In this document: positions 1 to 8,255 of the stretch, piece by piece | Layout: every line of letters starts with the position of its first letter | Position numbering within the stretch: the stretch's first letter is position 1 | DNA from: Burkholderiaceae bacterium | GTDB taxonomy: Bacteria; Pseudomonadota; Gammaproteobacteria; Burkholderiales; Burkholderiaceae | Direction: 5' to 3' | NCBI GenBank assembly: GCA_947380285.1 | Contig: CANCQD010000015.1 | Span: forward strand, 1 to 32,786 | DNA: 32,786 nucleotides | Position numbers and translations under genes: made by a program | The notes under the pieces: model-generated | Databases searched by the model: none | Seen by the model: only the letters and a program-made list of their open reading frames with translations | What the model was told of the DNA's origin: nothing

Positions 1-9
1 AACAACGAT

Positions 10-600
10 ATGTCACGCTACGACGCGGATGACACCTACTGCTACCCTGGTACAGACGTACTTCGAAACAAAGCAGAAATAACCAACGCAGAAGATTTAG
101 ACACCTACGAAGGTGAGCTATCTACTTTGCGCTCAATTGAAATTCTAGAAAGCCCCATAGCAGGTCAATTTGACCTTGCTCATCTTCAGCGCATTCATTT
201 GGCACTCTTTCAAGATGTATATGACTGGGCCGGCAAGATTCGCATAGTAGATATTAGCCGTGGCAATAGTCGCTTTGCTAATGTACGTTTTATTGAATCT
301 GCGGCAAACGATATATTTAATAAACTAGCTCGCGAAAACCGGCTCAAAGGCTTGGATGCCGACTCCCTATCAAAAAGATTAGCCCACTATTTATCAGAGA
401 TAAACGCCCTTCACCCTTTTCGAGAAGGAAATGGTCGAGTGCAACGTATATTCATCTCCCAACTTAGTCAATCAGCAGGCTATCAACTCGACTACTCCGA
501 CCTGGAACAGGAGCAAATTTATCAGGCAATGGAACTAGCCTTTAATGGGGATGAATCCATTCTTGCTAATCTCATTCTTGAGCGACTAAAGAAAAACTAA
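10..600 (+). CDS. Fic family protein (putative AMP-transferase toxin)
   Basis: Fic-domain protein that probably transfers AMP or another nucleotide moiety from a nucleotide to a hydroxyl group on a target protein. The core motif HPFREGNGR is complete at residues 135-143, with R146 completing HxFx(D/E)GNGRxxR, so it looks catalytically competent. At 196 aa it is close to the size of short single-domain Fic proteins. I see no (S/T)xxxE(G/N) inhibitory motif inside it, so any inhibition would have to come from a separate antitoxin. Such genes usually lie just upstream, which here is outside the window. The frame is open to the window edge and no ribosome site is visible in the nine bases before this ATG, so the true start could be further upstream. 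The Fic assignment is firm; toxin function is inferred. Confidence 0.9.
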   Translation: MSRYDADDTYCYPGTDVLRNKAEITNAEDLDTYEGELSTLRSIEILESPIAGQFDLAHLQRIHLALFQDVYDWAGKIRIVDISRGNSRFANVRFIESAANDIFNKLARENRLKGLDADSLSKRLAHYLSEINALHPFREGNGRVQRIFISQLSQSAGYQLDYSDLEQEQIYQAMELAFNGDESILANLILERLKKN

Positions 601-640
601 TAGGCTTGAGCAATTTGTAACCCTGTCTGAGCCAATTAAA

Positions 641-688
641 TCTCTTTAAGCCCGTTGGTCGAGAGTTCGAATCTCGCCCGACCTACCA
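641..688 (+). pseudogene. Truncated tRNA-Lys-like 3' half (copy A)
   Basis: The stretch reads like the 3' half of a tRNA: a variable-loop TTGGTC, a T arm with the invariant GTTCGAATC (665-673), an acceptor 3' strand and an encoded ACCA end at 685-688. It most resembles bacterial tRNA-Lys(UUU) from memory. No D arm or matching 5' acceptor strand is found upstream, so it is not a functional tRNA. Related copies occur elsewhere in the window; the closest is at 26216-26246. Confidence 0.55.
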
Positions 689-700
689 GTTATACAAAAG
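670..700 (+). repeat. tRNA-3'-end repeat, copy A (pairs with 26216-26246)
   Basis: This 31-base stretch matches 26216-26246 at 29 positions in the same orientation; the differences are at 684 and 695. The match covers the last 19 bases of the tRNA-like remnant and continues 12 bases past its CCA end (AGTTATAnAAAAG), so the copied unit included downstream flank as well as tRNA. It is a candidate attachment-site half. Confidence 0.6.
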
Positions 701-722
701 CCACCTTCGGGTGGCTTTTTCT
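697..722 (+). terminator. Rho-independent terminator after Fic gene/tRNA remnant
   Basis: A 9-bp perfect stem (AAAGCCACC / GGTGGCTTT) closed by a TTCG tetraloop is followed by a T run. It sits between the rightward fic gene and the leftward dioxygenase gene and could stop both, since the A run on its left gives a T run on the opposite strand. Confidence 0.8.
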
Positions 723-778
723 TTGGGTTATCGAGAGTGCCTCAATAACTTAAAAGAATCATGATCGGCATATTTAAT

Positions 779-840
779 CTTATCAACTAGGTAAGTGGGC
801 GCAGGACGAGTGCGCCTGAGAAGTCTCAATTTTTGATAAG
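779..840. other. Nested inverted repeats (possible structured RNA)
   Basis: An 8-bp perfect outer inverted repeat (CTTATCAA 779-786 / TTGATAAG 833-840) encloses two smaller hairpins: GGCGCA 798-803 / TGCGCC 811-816 and TGAG 817-820 / CTCA 825-828. Together they would fold as a three-way junction. It begins 7 bases beyond the stop of the leftward dioxygenase gene at 848. There is no T run, so it is not an ordinary terminator, and I do not recognise it as a known riboswitch. Confidence 0.45.
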
Positions 841-847
841 TAAAAGA

Positions 848-1702
848 TCATGCAGCCATGGGCTTTGTGCTGCCTTTGATTTGGGTTCTATGCATGATGC
901 GTCTAGAATTTGAATCAAATGCATCGCGTTTATGCATAGTGCATCTGTTGTCCCACATCAGCAAATCACCAACAGCCCATTTATGAGCAAAAAGATGTTC
1001 TTCTTTTAGCGCATATTCCCATAATTCATCAAGCAAGGCTTCTGAGTCTTTTAGCTCGAGTCCCATTACATAGGCGTTCCTGCGTCGACCAAGATAAAGG
1101 GTTGTTTTACCAGTTACGGGGTGTTTACATAGGATGGGGTGAGGGGTTCCAACTGATGTACTTGGATCATCTGTTGGGGAAAGGCCTTTTCGTAAATAAC
1201 CTCCAGAGTTATAGGTGCCATCATGCTTAATCATCAAGTTTGCAACTCGAGCACGCAAACTAGCCGGAAGAGAATCTGCCGCTGCATTCATACCGCACAG
1301 CCAAGTATCGCCGCCAGTTGGTGGAATTTCCATTGAAAACAATAAGGAAGCGTCTGGTGGCTCCGGAAGATATGACATGTCAGTGTGCCATGAAGCCTCC
1401 CCATCACCCAAGCTACCTATAGGCACTCCATCCGCACCCTTTACATTGGAAACAACATAGATTTCTGGGTATCCCTCTACAAATGTTTTACCATTCTCAT
1501 TTACAGGCGGAGGATCAAGTTCGCCAAATTTCTTACTAAAGGCGATTAAATCAGCATCATTTATATGTTGATTGCGAAAAAGTAAGGCAGAGTGTTCATA
1601 CCAAGCCTCTTTTATACGAGAAAATTGATCTTCATCAAGGTGGGCAACGTTAACCCCCTGAACTTCAGCCGCTACGTAATCATTAAGCTTTTTAATAATC
1701 AT
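848..1702 (-). CDS. TauD/TfdA family Fe(II)/2-oxoglutarate dioxygenase (copy 1)
   Basis: Predicted cytoplasmic non-haem iron oxygenase that couples 2-oxoglutarate decarboxylation to hydroxylation of an unknown substrate. The family includes taurine, 2,4-D and aryloxyalkanoate dioxygenases. The iron triad is visible as HTD (H106, D108) and the distal H257 in WDNRCTMH, and the 2-oxoglutarate-binding arginine lies in RRIMHR (R268 or R272). Length (284 aa) is normal. The start is supported by an AGGGAAA-like ribosome site. It is the last gene of a leftward unit after the enolase-superfamily and Bug genes. A second, clearly different TauD protein is encoded at 7339-8196. The substrate cannot be assigned, so I give no gene symbol. 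Confidence 0.9.
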   Translation of the reverse strand: MIIKKLNDYVAAEVQGVNVAHLDEDQFSRIKEAWYEHSALLFRNQHINDADLIAFSKKFGELDPPPVNENGKTFVEGYPEIYVVSNVKGADGVPIGSLGDGEASWHTDMSYLPEPPDASLLFSMEIPPTGGDTWLCGMNAAADSLPASLRARVANLMIKHDGTYNSGGYLRKGLSPTDDPSTSVGTPHPILCKHPVTGKTTLYLGRRRNAYVMGLELKDSEALLDELWEYALKEEHLFAHKWAVGDLLMWDNRCTMHKRDAFDSNSRRIMHRTQIKGSTKPMAA

Positions 1703-1770
1703 TGCTATTTCCCTGGTTGGATATCAAACAAATATTTAAAAGACGGCAATAGGCAGAAAAAAGTTTTAAA

Positions 1771-2736
1771 TTATTTTTCAACGCTAATTTTCTTTACATT
1801 CTTGAAAGCAACTAATTCACTTTCTAAAAACTTCTGAGCATCTTTCATTGGGATAAAGCTATCCGGTAAGGCGTATTGCTCTCTTAAGAAATTCTGAAAC
1901 TCCGTAGTTCCAGCTAATTTTGTTAGCGAGTTTGAAAGAACTTCTAAAGCCTTACGATCAATACCCTTCTTGGCCATAATTGAGCGGGTTTGCGGAAGCA
2001 ATACCTCATAACCAAACTCTGAAGAGACGGGGACATCAGCAAATGGCGGTGGCAAACGTTTTGATGCAAAAAATAACAAAGGTCTAAGCTTTTTTGTTTC
2101 CAGAAATCCCTTGATATCCCCAGCCTGTTCGTAGAGTAATTGAACATGGCCGCCTAAAACTGAAACATATCTGTCGGCAGGTTTTGTAAAGGGCACATTC
2201 AGCAAATCAACACCTTTAGTCTTGAGATAGTCGATTGTTGCCTCATCAGGAGTATTTGCCCCAGTTATTGCAATATCAACAGAGCCTGGCTTTTCTTTTG
2301 ATGCGGCAATAACTTCATTCCAACTTTTAAATGGCCCATCGTATCTAACGAAAATCCCCGAAGGTTGACGAATCATCACCCCTAAGGCAACCATCTCATT
2401 AAATTTGAAGTTTGAGTCGGGGAAAGCAGCCAAAGTTAAGGTGTCTGTAGTCATCACTCCAACTGAATAGCCATCTGCACCATTCATGATTACCTTCTGT
2501 AAACCGATACTTCCAACCGCACCTGGAAGATTTAGGACGGGAACAGACGTTTTAAGGTCAGTATCAAGCCAACGTGCCGTCAACCTTCCAAGCGTATCAG
2601 CTCCACCACCCGGTCCCCAGGGTACGATCATTTCAATAGGTTTTGATGGGTAATTACTTTGCGCATAAGTTTTTGTAAAAACAAAGATGAAACCGATAGC
2701 AATTGTTGATATTAAAAACTTAAGAAGTGCTTTCAT
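1771..2736 (-). CDS. Bug family (TctC-type) periplasmic solute-binding protein 1
   Basis: Extracytoplasmic binding protein of the tripartite tricarboxylate transporter type, a family that captures carboxylates or similar small solutes. From the chosen ATG at 2736 it has an n-region MKALLK, a hydrophobic segment and a probable cleavage after TYA-Q, followed by the family's YPSKPIEMIVPWGPGGGAD signature. A longer frame starts at 2796, but that would overlap the upstream enzyme gene by 35 bases and put charged residues ahead of the signal peptide. The shorter start has an AGGA site and leaves a 25-base gap. No TctA/TctB membrane genes are nearby, as is common for orphan Bug proteins in Burkholderiales. 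It probably serves the adjacent enzymes. Confidence 0.85.
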   Translation of the reverse strand: MKALLKFLISTIAIGFIFVFTKTYAQSNYPSKPIEMIVPWGPGGGADTLGRLTARWLDTDLKTSVPVLNLPGAVGSIGLQKVIMNGADGYSVGVMTTDTLTLAAFPDSNFKFNEMVALGVMIRQPSGIFVRYDGPFKSWNEVIAASKEKPGSVDIAITGANTPDEATIDYLKTKGVDLLNVPFTKPADRYVSVLGGHVQLLYEQAGDIKGFLETKKLRPLLFFASKRLPPPFADVPVSSEFGYEVLLPQTRSIMAKKGIDRKALEVLSNSLTKLAGTTEFQNFLREQYALPDSFIPMKDAQKFLESELVAFKNVKKISVEK

Positions 2737-2761
2737 ACTTTTTATCCTAATTGTAAAAATT

Positions 2762-3826
2762 TTATAAGGTCTCTGAAGCAACGGTATATTTATCAATTAC
2801 ATCCATATTAAGTAATGGCTTGTAATCTTTTAGCAAATTTATTGAGCCATTACTAAAACTTAGTGGATTAATTAAGATTGATTCCCTAGGTTTTAAAAAT
2901 CCATTCATTTCCCCGGCATTATCAATATGCTTACTAGCTATGATTGCCTCCATCCAACATCCTATATCTGTGGCAACACCATTACCAAGAACTGCTCTCA
3001 TACCCAACTTTTTTATAAGCAAGATTGAATCAACTAAATTACTCATAGATCCAAGTTTCATAAGCTTTACCTTTATGTACTTGGCTGCATTAAGCTCTTT
3101 TGCCCTATAGATGTCATCAACCCCATAAATTGATTCATCTAACATCATGTCAACAGGAGAAATTTCTGCAGCCATTACAGCGCCACCCCAATCATTTGCA
3201 GCACATGGCTGCTCAAATAGCTCAATTCCATCGGGATTTAATTGGCTTATAAACTCGCTTGCCTGGTCTTGGGAAAACCCTTGATTGCCATCGATCCTAA
3301 TTAGGGCGCGACCCGAAATTGCAGTCTGCACATCTTTCACTTTTTGGAGATCCTTATGAACATCAAAACCAACTTTAACTTTAATTGTCTTGAAACCCTG
3401 ACTTAAGAGTGACTCACACTCATGAAAGACATCTGGCCCCATGGATGCATTCAAAATTCCCAGGATTGGGACATCTACATCTTTAGGTGTTTGATAAAGA
3501 TCCGGATATCTGATCATATCAATTGCAGTGAGCAATGCGGTGACGGTAAATGGTGCCTGACTAAGATAAGGATTCACGATTTGATCGAGCTCTGAAGATT
3601 TGCCTTCTTTAATCTGACGAGTCAATTTCTTTAGCAATGACCAGCTACCCTCAATGGTCTCATCTGTATAACCGGTGAGGATCGTTCCTTCGCCAACGCC
3701 TATCTCTCCGTTGACGCCTTTGGCCACCACCAAAACCGTATCAAAATGACAAACATCTCCGAACGCCAACCTATACGGAACTATCAACGGTAATTCAAGC
3801 CTGTAAATCGATATGGACTCTATCAT
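2762..3826 (-). CDS. Enolase-superfamily enzyme, mandelate racemase/muconate lactonizing type
   Basis: Predicted TIM-barrel enzyme that abstracts a proton alpha to a carboxylate to epimerise, dehydrate or cycloisomerise its substrate. The catalytic set of the MLE subgroup appears complete: KxK (K149, K151), metal ligands D179 in RIDGN, E205 in LFEQP and D230 in LDES, and an opposing lysine K254 in KVKLMK. I do not see the C-terminal DxD motif used by dipeptide epimerases, so that function is unlikely. A strong AAGGAGA site supports the start. It is the first gene of the leftward unit with Bug-1 and TauD-1, and is divergent from the GntR regulator at 4049. The exact reaction is unknown. Confidence 0.85.
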   Translation of the reverse strand: MIESISIYRLELPLIVPYRLAFGDVCHFDTVLVVAKGVNGEIGVGEGTILTGYTDETIEGSWSLLKKLTRQIKEGKSSELDQIVNPYLSQAPFTVTALLTAIDMIRYPDLYQTPKDVDVPILGILNASMGPDVFHECESLLSQGFKTIKVKVGFDVHKDLQKVKDVQTAISGRALIRIDGNQGFSQDQASEFISQLNPDGIELFEQPCAANDWGGAVMAAEISPVDMMLDESIYGVDDIYRAKELNAAKYIKVKLMKLGSMSNLVDSILLIKKLGMRAVLGNGVATDIGCWMEAIIASKHIDNAGEMNGFLKPRESILINPLSFSNGSINLLKDYKPLLNMDVIDKYTVASETL

Positions 3827-4048
3827 TCAATCTCCTTCCGCAGATCATAGTCGCGCTTTAAGGGGTCAACAAGGCTAGGGTTAATGCGGATAACACTACA
3901 TTAATTCGTATCTAATTCCTTGTTTTTATTAAGGAAAATCTTAAAATCTCAAGAAAATTTTAAATACTTTAGACTTAAAAAGTCATATATATGAATTTTG
4001 TTTCATCAAACCTGGGAACCTCTAAAAAGACTGTGAAGATAATTGAAT

Positions 4049-4759
4049 ATGCACTCATATAAAAAAGTAAAGCTATCAATTATTCAAGCGCTCAATCAAA
4101 TGAAATGGGCTTTTAATGAAGCCATTCCTAGTGAGCCCCGCTTAGCTCAAAAATATAAAGTTAGCATTGGCACAATACGAAGAGCTATAGATGAACTTGT
4201 GTCGGAAAATATTCTCATTAGAGAGCAGGGTCGCGGCACTTTTGTAATAAGCCATACTGAGGATTACATGCTAAATGTATTCTTTAGATTGGAAAGTAAA
4301 AGTGGTAAAAGAGGGCTTCCAAAATCTACTCTTCTTGACTTTAAGAAAGTGACGCCATCAAAATTGGTTGCAAATTATTTAAAACTTTCTGCCAATGAGA
4401 AAATTTATAAAATAAAAGCATTACTTAAATTTAACGAGGCTCCAGCAATAATTGACGAAATACATCTTCCTGAAAAGCTATTTCCAGATTTAGCTAAAAC
4501 TTATTTCTCCGAGCGCTCTGGAACTTTATACAAACTCTTTCAAGAAAAATATGGCATTACAGTAGTGAAGATTCATGAAACCGTTGAAGCACAACTATCA
4601 ACTAAAACGGATGCGATGTTACTTGGTCAAAATACAAACAAACCTCTTCTAAAAATCATTAGGGTGGCGTATACCTATAAAAATCTTCCCGTAGATTTAC
4701 GTATTAGGTTGGTTGATGCCAATAATTACCGGTATTTCAATACCCTAGGAGGAAGTTAG
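4049..4759 (+). CDS. GntR family transcriptional regulator, HutC (UTRA) subfamily
   Basis: Ligand-responsive DNA-binding regulator. An N-terminal winged helix-turn-helix is clear (recognition region about residues 31-50, RLAQKYKVSIGTIRRAIDEL, ending in the GRGTFV wing), followed by a UTRA-type sensor domain of about 150 residues. I prefer the ATG at 4049; a TTG six bases earlier is also in frame, and neither has a strong ribosome site. The gene is divergent from the enolase-superfamily/Bug/TauD unit and convergent with the SDR/Bug/SDR/TauD unit. It therefore probably controls at least the former, likely in response to a pathway metabolite. Codon usage is very AT-rich, more so than in the transporter genes to the right. 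Confidence 0.85.
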   Translation: MHSYKKVKLSIIQALNQMKWAFNEAIPSEPRLAQKYKVSIGTIRRAIDELVSENILIREQGRGTFVISHTEDYMLNVFFRLESKSGKRGLPKSTLLDFKKVTPSKLVANYLKLSANEKIYKIKALLKFNEAPAIIDEIHLPEKLFPDLAKTYFSERSGTLYKLFQEKYGITVVKIHETVEAQLSTKTDAMLLGQNTNKPLLKIIRVAYTYKNLPVDLRIRLVDANNYRYFNTLGGS

Positions 4760-4841
4760 ATAAATACCGCTTATGAACTAGCTACAAAACACAATATTTG
4801 CTTTAGTACAGTTCATTTAGAAATCCATCATCGAGCCTTTG

Positions 4842-5609
4842 CTAAGGCATGAAATTTCCACCATTTACATCAATGGTGATGCCCGTTAGGTATGAGGCAT
4901 TTTCTGACACCAAAAACTCAACGACACCCGCTACATCTTGTGGCTTGCCAAATCTACCTAGTGGGATCATTTTGGTTAACTCAGAATTAACATCCACCCC
5001 AACTTCTGCAGTCATTTCTGACTCTATACGTCCAGGGGCTATGCAATTAACATTGATGCCGTAATTCGCAACCTCACCTGCCAATATTCGGGTGTAACCT
5101 GCTATCCCCGCTTTTGATGCAGCGTAATGAGCCCCCGGAATTGGAGTACGGGTTCTTGCTGCCTGACTGGTGATATTAATAATTCTGCCATCTTTGTTTT
5201 TCATCATCGGAGCAAGACAAATTTGCGTGATTAAAAAACTTGCAGTCAAATTAATATCGACGACTTTCTGCCATTCCTCCAATGGAATATCAACGAATAA
5301 CCTTTTCTTGCCCTGAAACTTTGGTGATATTCCTGCATTATTTACAAGAACACTTAAATCTTCAAACGATTCGCCAATAAGACCACTCAAACCTTGAATT
5401 GAACCTAGATCACTTAAATCTAATATGTAACCCTTTGCCCTACCCTGATTTCTGGAGCACAGTTCTGCAGCCTTAATCACCTCGGGACTCTTATCAACCA
5501 TGGCAACCGAGTAGCCCAAGGCCAACAATCGCTCGCTGATACTCAATCCTATGCCTTGGGCGGCCCCTGTTACTAGGGCTAATTTACGTCCATGATGTTG
5601 CATTGTCAC
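4842..5609 (-). CDS. SDR family oxidoreductase (FabG-like) 1
   Basis: Classical short-chain dehydrogenase/reductase of 255 aa, expected to oxidise or reduce an alcohol/ketone with NAD(P)(H). The cofactor-binding TGAAQGIG is at residues 14-21, the structural NNAG at 90-93, and the catalytic residues are S148, Y162 and K166 in YAASK. It starts 2 bases after the Bug-2 stop, so the two are co-transcribed. The start given is a GTG; an in-frame ATG at 5603 is a good alternative. It is the last gene of the leftward unit TauD-2, SDR-2, Bug-2, SDR-1. It is unlikely to be the fatty-acid enzyme FabG because it is embedded in a catabolic cluster and a second SDR accompanies it. Confidence 0.88.
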   Translation of the reverse strand: MTMQHHGRKLALVTGAAQGIGLSISERLLALGYSVAMVDKSPEVIKAAELCSRNQGRAKGYILDLSDLGSIQGLSGLIGESFEDLSVLVNNAGISPKFQGKKRLFVDIPLEEWQKVVDINLTASFLITQICLAPMMKNKDGRIINITSQAARTRTPIPGAHYAASKAGIAGYTRILAGEVANYGINVNCIAPGRIESEMTAEVGVDVNSELTKMIPLGRFGKPQDVAGVVEFLVSENASYLTGITIDVNGGNFMP

Positions 5610-5611
5610 TT

Positions 5612-6598
5612 TTATTGACTCTCAATCTTGGCTTTCTTAGCCACATCAGCCCATTTTTTAGCGTCTGATTCCACTAACTTTTGGTAGTCCTCAGGACTGT
5701 TCCAGGCAGGCTGAGCACCTAATTCAAATAATCGCTTTTGAATGTCAGGATTCTTTAAGGCAATCGCAACTTCGGCGTTTAATTTATCCACAATCGGTCT
5801 AGGCGTTCCAGCAGGTGCAAATAAGCCAAACCATGCCTCAACCACAAAATCTGGATAACCAGATTCTTTGATTGTAGGTAGATTAGGTTCTGCAGCTGCC
5901 CGATTAGCACCAGTAACTGCTAAGGCTTTCAAACTTCCATTGCGTACAAAATTAATCGCCGCCGGCATATTGTCAAATGCAACTTGAACACCCTGCCCTG
6001 CTATCAAATCAATTAGCGCTGGCCCACTTCCCTTATAGGGTACATGAATCATATTCAAGCCAGTCGCAATATTGAACAATTCACCCGTCATGTGTGGCGA
6101 ATTTCCAGTTCCTGAAGATGCAAAGAAGACTTGATCTGGTCTTGCCTTAGCCCACGTCACAAATTCTTTTACATTTTTTACGGGCACAGATGGATTGACC
6201 ACCATAATATTCGGAACAATTGCAATATTCGAAATGGGCTGAAAATCCTTCAAGGTATTAATCGGCATATTTTTGTATACCGAAGGATTGATGGTCATAT
6301 TCCCCATAGTGCCAAGTTGAAGGGTATACCCATCCGGCGCTGCACGAGCAACTGCAGTGGCCCCTAAATTGCCGCCCGCCCCTGGGATATTTTCCACAAA
6401 TACAGGCTGCCCCATTGAAGTGGAAAACCTCTCAGCAATTACTCTTGCAATAATATCGGTAGCCCCTCCAGGTGCATACCCGACAATAATTTTGATTGGA
6501 CGGGTCGGATAAATTGCCTGGGAGAAAGATGCGTGACTACAAGCAAGTGCAACCATTCCAAATACGATATTCAAATAAATATTTTTACTTAGCCTCAT
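5612..6598 (-). CDS. Bug family (TctC-type) periplasmic solute-binding protein 2
   Basis: Solute-binding protein of 328 aa with a signal peptide (probable cleavage after SFSQA) and the family hallmarks YPTRPIKIIVGYAPGGATD near the N-terminus and FVENIPGAGGNLG after it. It closely fits the usual length and pattern of orphan Bug receptors, which bind carboxylates and similar compounds. It lies between two SDR genes, 18 bases after SDR-2 and 2 bases before SDR-1, so it belongs to their operon and probably supplies the substrate of these enzymes. It is distinct in sequence from Bug-1 at 1771-2736, so the two modules probably do not bind the same ligand with the same receptor. The ligand is unknown. 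Confidence 0.92.
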   Translation of the reverse strand: MRLSKNIYLNIVFGMVALACSHASFSQAIYPTRPIKIIVGYAPGGATDIIARVIAERFSTSMGQPVFVENIPGAGGNLGATAVARAAPDGYTLQLGTMGNMTINPSVYKNMPINTLKDFQPISNIAIVPNIMVVNPSVPVKNVKEFVTWAKARPDQVFFASSGTGNSPHMTGELFNIATGLNMIHVPYKGSGPALIDLIAGQGVQVAFDNMPAAINFVRNGSLKALAVTGANRAAAEPNLPTIKESGYPDFVVEAWFGLFAPAGTPRPIVDKLNAEVAIALKNPDIQKRLFELGAQPAWNSPEDYQKLVESDAKKWADVAKKAKIESQ

Positions 6599-6616
6599 TG
6601 GGGTCTCGATTTATTT

Positions 6617-7339
6617 TTAAAAATGTTGCTGGGCAATGCTTGCTCCACCGCAAATAAAAATAGTTTGGCCAGTGGTAAATGAAGCATCTTTAGATAAAAA
6701 ATAGCTGATTGCAGAGGCAACTTCTCTGGGATCACCCAATCGATTCATGGGAATTGAATCGGTTAATGTTTTTCGACTAGGACTGCCGGCTGGATTATTT
6801 CTATTGAACATCTCAGTCTCTATGGGGCCTGGCGCTACACAATTTACTGTAATTCCTGATGAGGCCAGTTCAATTGCCCAAGATTTTGTAAATCCGACTA
6901 AACCCGCTTTTGCAGCGGCGTAAACACTACTATTTTTTCTACCAAGCATTGATCTACTGGCGATATTCACAATTCTACCCTCACCCAAAGACAGCATAGA
7001 AGGCAAAACAGCTTGCGTTAATTCTAAGGCGACAGTCAAATTTAGATCAATGATCTTGTGATAATTTTGAGCTGTAATTTCAGAAAGTCCTTGCAGCTGA
7101 TTGAAGCCAACGTTGTTCACCAATCGATCAATTGGAAAAGACATGGCTATCTCTTTAAAGATCTGATTGCGAGAGGTGCTATCTGAAAGATCAGCCAAAT
7201 ATAGCCTGCCTTTAAACGTGGGATCAGCATTTCGTGCGATTCCGATAACGGTTTGACCTTGCTCAATCAACAAATCAGTAATTGCTCGTCCAATTCCTTT
7301 AGTGGCCCCAGTAATTAAGGCGCAGGTATTTTTTTTCAT
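6617..7339 (-). CDS. SDR family oxidoreductase 2
   Basis: Short-chain dehydrogenase/reductase of 240 aa. TGATKGIG at residues 10-17 binds the dinucleotide, and S128 or S130, Y140 and K144 (YAAAK) form the catalytic set. The usual NNAG is NNVG here (75-78), a mild deviation that need not abolish activity. The start ATG shares one base with the stop of TauD-2 (TAATG), which implies translational coupling. Its co-occurrence with a dioxygenase suggests it acts on the hydroxylated or carbonyl product, but this is inference. Confidence 0.88.
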   Translation of the reverse strand: MKKNTCALITGATKGIGRAITDLLIEQGQTVIGIARNADPTFKGRLYLADLSDSTSRNQIFKEIAMSFPIDRLVNNVGFNQLQGLSEITAQNYHKIIDLNLTVALELTQAVLPSMLSLGEGRIVNIASRSMLGRKNSSVYAAAKAGLVGFTKSWAIELASSGITVNCVAPGPIETEMFNRNNPAGSPSRKTLTDSIPMNRLGDPREVASAISYFLSKDASFTTGQTIFICGGASIAQQHF

Positions 7340-8196
7340 TATTTAGGAATTGGACCAGCAATTGTTGTGCGATTCATAACCCTTCGATGCCCCTGGTAAT
7401 CATTACAGGCATAATGCATTGTGCAGCGGTTATCCCAAAAGGCAATAGAACCTTTTTGCCACCTAAACCTACAAGAAAACTCTGGCTTTGTTGAATGCGC
7501 ATAGAGCTGATTTAACAATGGCAAGCTCTCTTCTCTGCTCATACCTTCAAATGAAAAGGTGAATGGGTAATTAACATATAGAGCCTTTTTATTTGTTTCA
7601 TCATGAGTCCTTACTACTGGATGGACCGCACGCAATTCGGAGCGATTAGAATCAACAACCAATTTAGTAGATCGCCCAGCATTTCTTTCTTCGATTCTGG
7701 AAGTCAAGAAGCTATCTGAATGAATCGCATTTAACCCATCTACCATGTGCTTTAGAGATTCTGGAAGATACTCATAGGCCATATTCATGTTTGTCCAAAG
7801 AGTATCGCCACCAACTTGCGGGACCTCTCTGGCATATAAAATAGACCCCAAAGGAGGCTCTGCCATATATGTCATATCGCTATGCCACGTATCGCCAATG
7901 TTGTACTTATCTTTAACATCTTTAATCACCGGCATGATTTCTGGATAACCATCCACATTGCCATATACAGGATTGATAACTAAAGGCCCAAATAGTTTGG
8001 AGAATTTTAAATGTTGCTCTGGTGTTAAATCTTGATTACGAAAAAAAATCACGCCATATTGAAGGAGATTTTTTCTAATTTCCGAAATTAGTTCAGGCGA
8101 TAAATCTTTTGATAAGTCTGGACCAAAGATTTCAGCGCCTAGCGCCCCAGTTAATGGCCGCACTTCCAAAATTGATGCACTCACGTCTGTCTCCAA
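7339..8196 (-). CDS. TauD/TfdA family Fe(II)/2-oxoglutarate dioxygenase (copy 2)
   Basis: Second 2-oxoglutarate-dependent dioxygenase, 285 aa. The iron ligands H105 and D107 are in WHSD and the distal H261 is in WDNRCTMH; the co-substrate arginine is in RRVMNR (R272 or R276). It is the first gene of a leftward four-gene unit and overlaps SDR-2 by one base. It shares family motifs with copy 1 (WDNRCTMH) but differs over most of its length, so this is not a recent duplication. Likely substrates include sulfonates, aryloxy acids, phosphonates or amino-acid derivatives. None can be chosen from sequence. Confidence 0.9.
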   Translation of the reverse strand: METDVSASILEVRPLTGALGAEIFGPDLSKDLSPELISEIRKNLLQYGVIFFRNQDLTPEQHLKFSKLFGPLVINPVYGNVDGYPEIMPVIKDVKDKYNIGDTWHSDMTYMAEPPLGSILYAREVPQVGGDTLWTNMNMAYEYLPESLKHMVDGLNAIHSDSFLTSRIEERNAGRSTKLVVDSNRSELRAVHPVVRTHDETNKKALYVNYPFTFSFEGMSREESLPLLNQLYAHSTKPEFSCRFRWQKGSIAFWDNRCTMHYACNDYQGHRRVMNRTTIAGPIPK

Positions 8197-8255
8197 TATC
8201 TTTTTTAATTTTGTCGAGCTAATCTAAATTTATACCTCACGATAATTAATCTTCA

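Noticed and set aside
641..688. Intact tRNA-Lys gene
   Set aside because: The T arm and CCA end are present, but there is no D arm, no clear anticodon loop with a T at position 33, and no matching 5' acceptor strand upstream.
779..840. TPP riboswitch, suggested by a CTGAGA string
   Set aside because: The other conserved TPP elements are missing and the element lies downstream of, not before, a gene.
1215..1837. Two 81-codon rightward open frames over TauD-1 and its flank
   Set aside because: They lie opposite a well-supported gene, have low-complexity translations and no ribosome sites.
3972..3984. GACTT/AAGTC inverted repeat as HutC-type operator
   Set aside because: It is only 5 bp, in very AT-rich sequence, and does not match the usual GT-N-TA-N-AC core of this subfamily.
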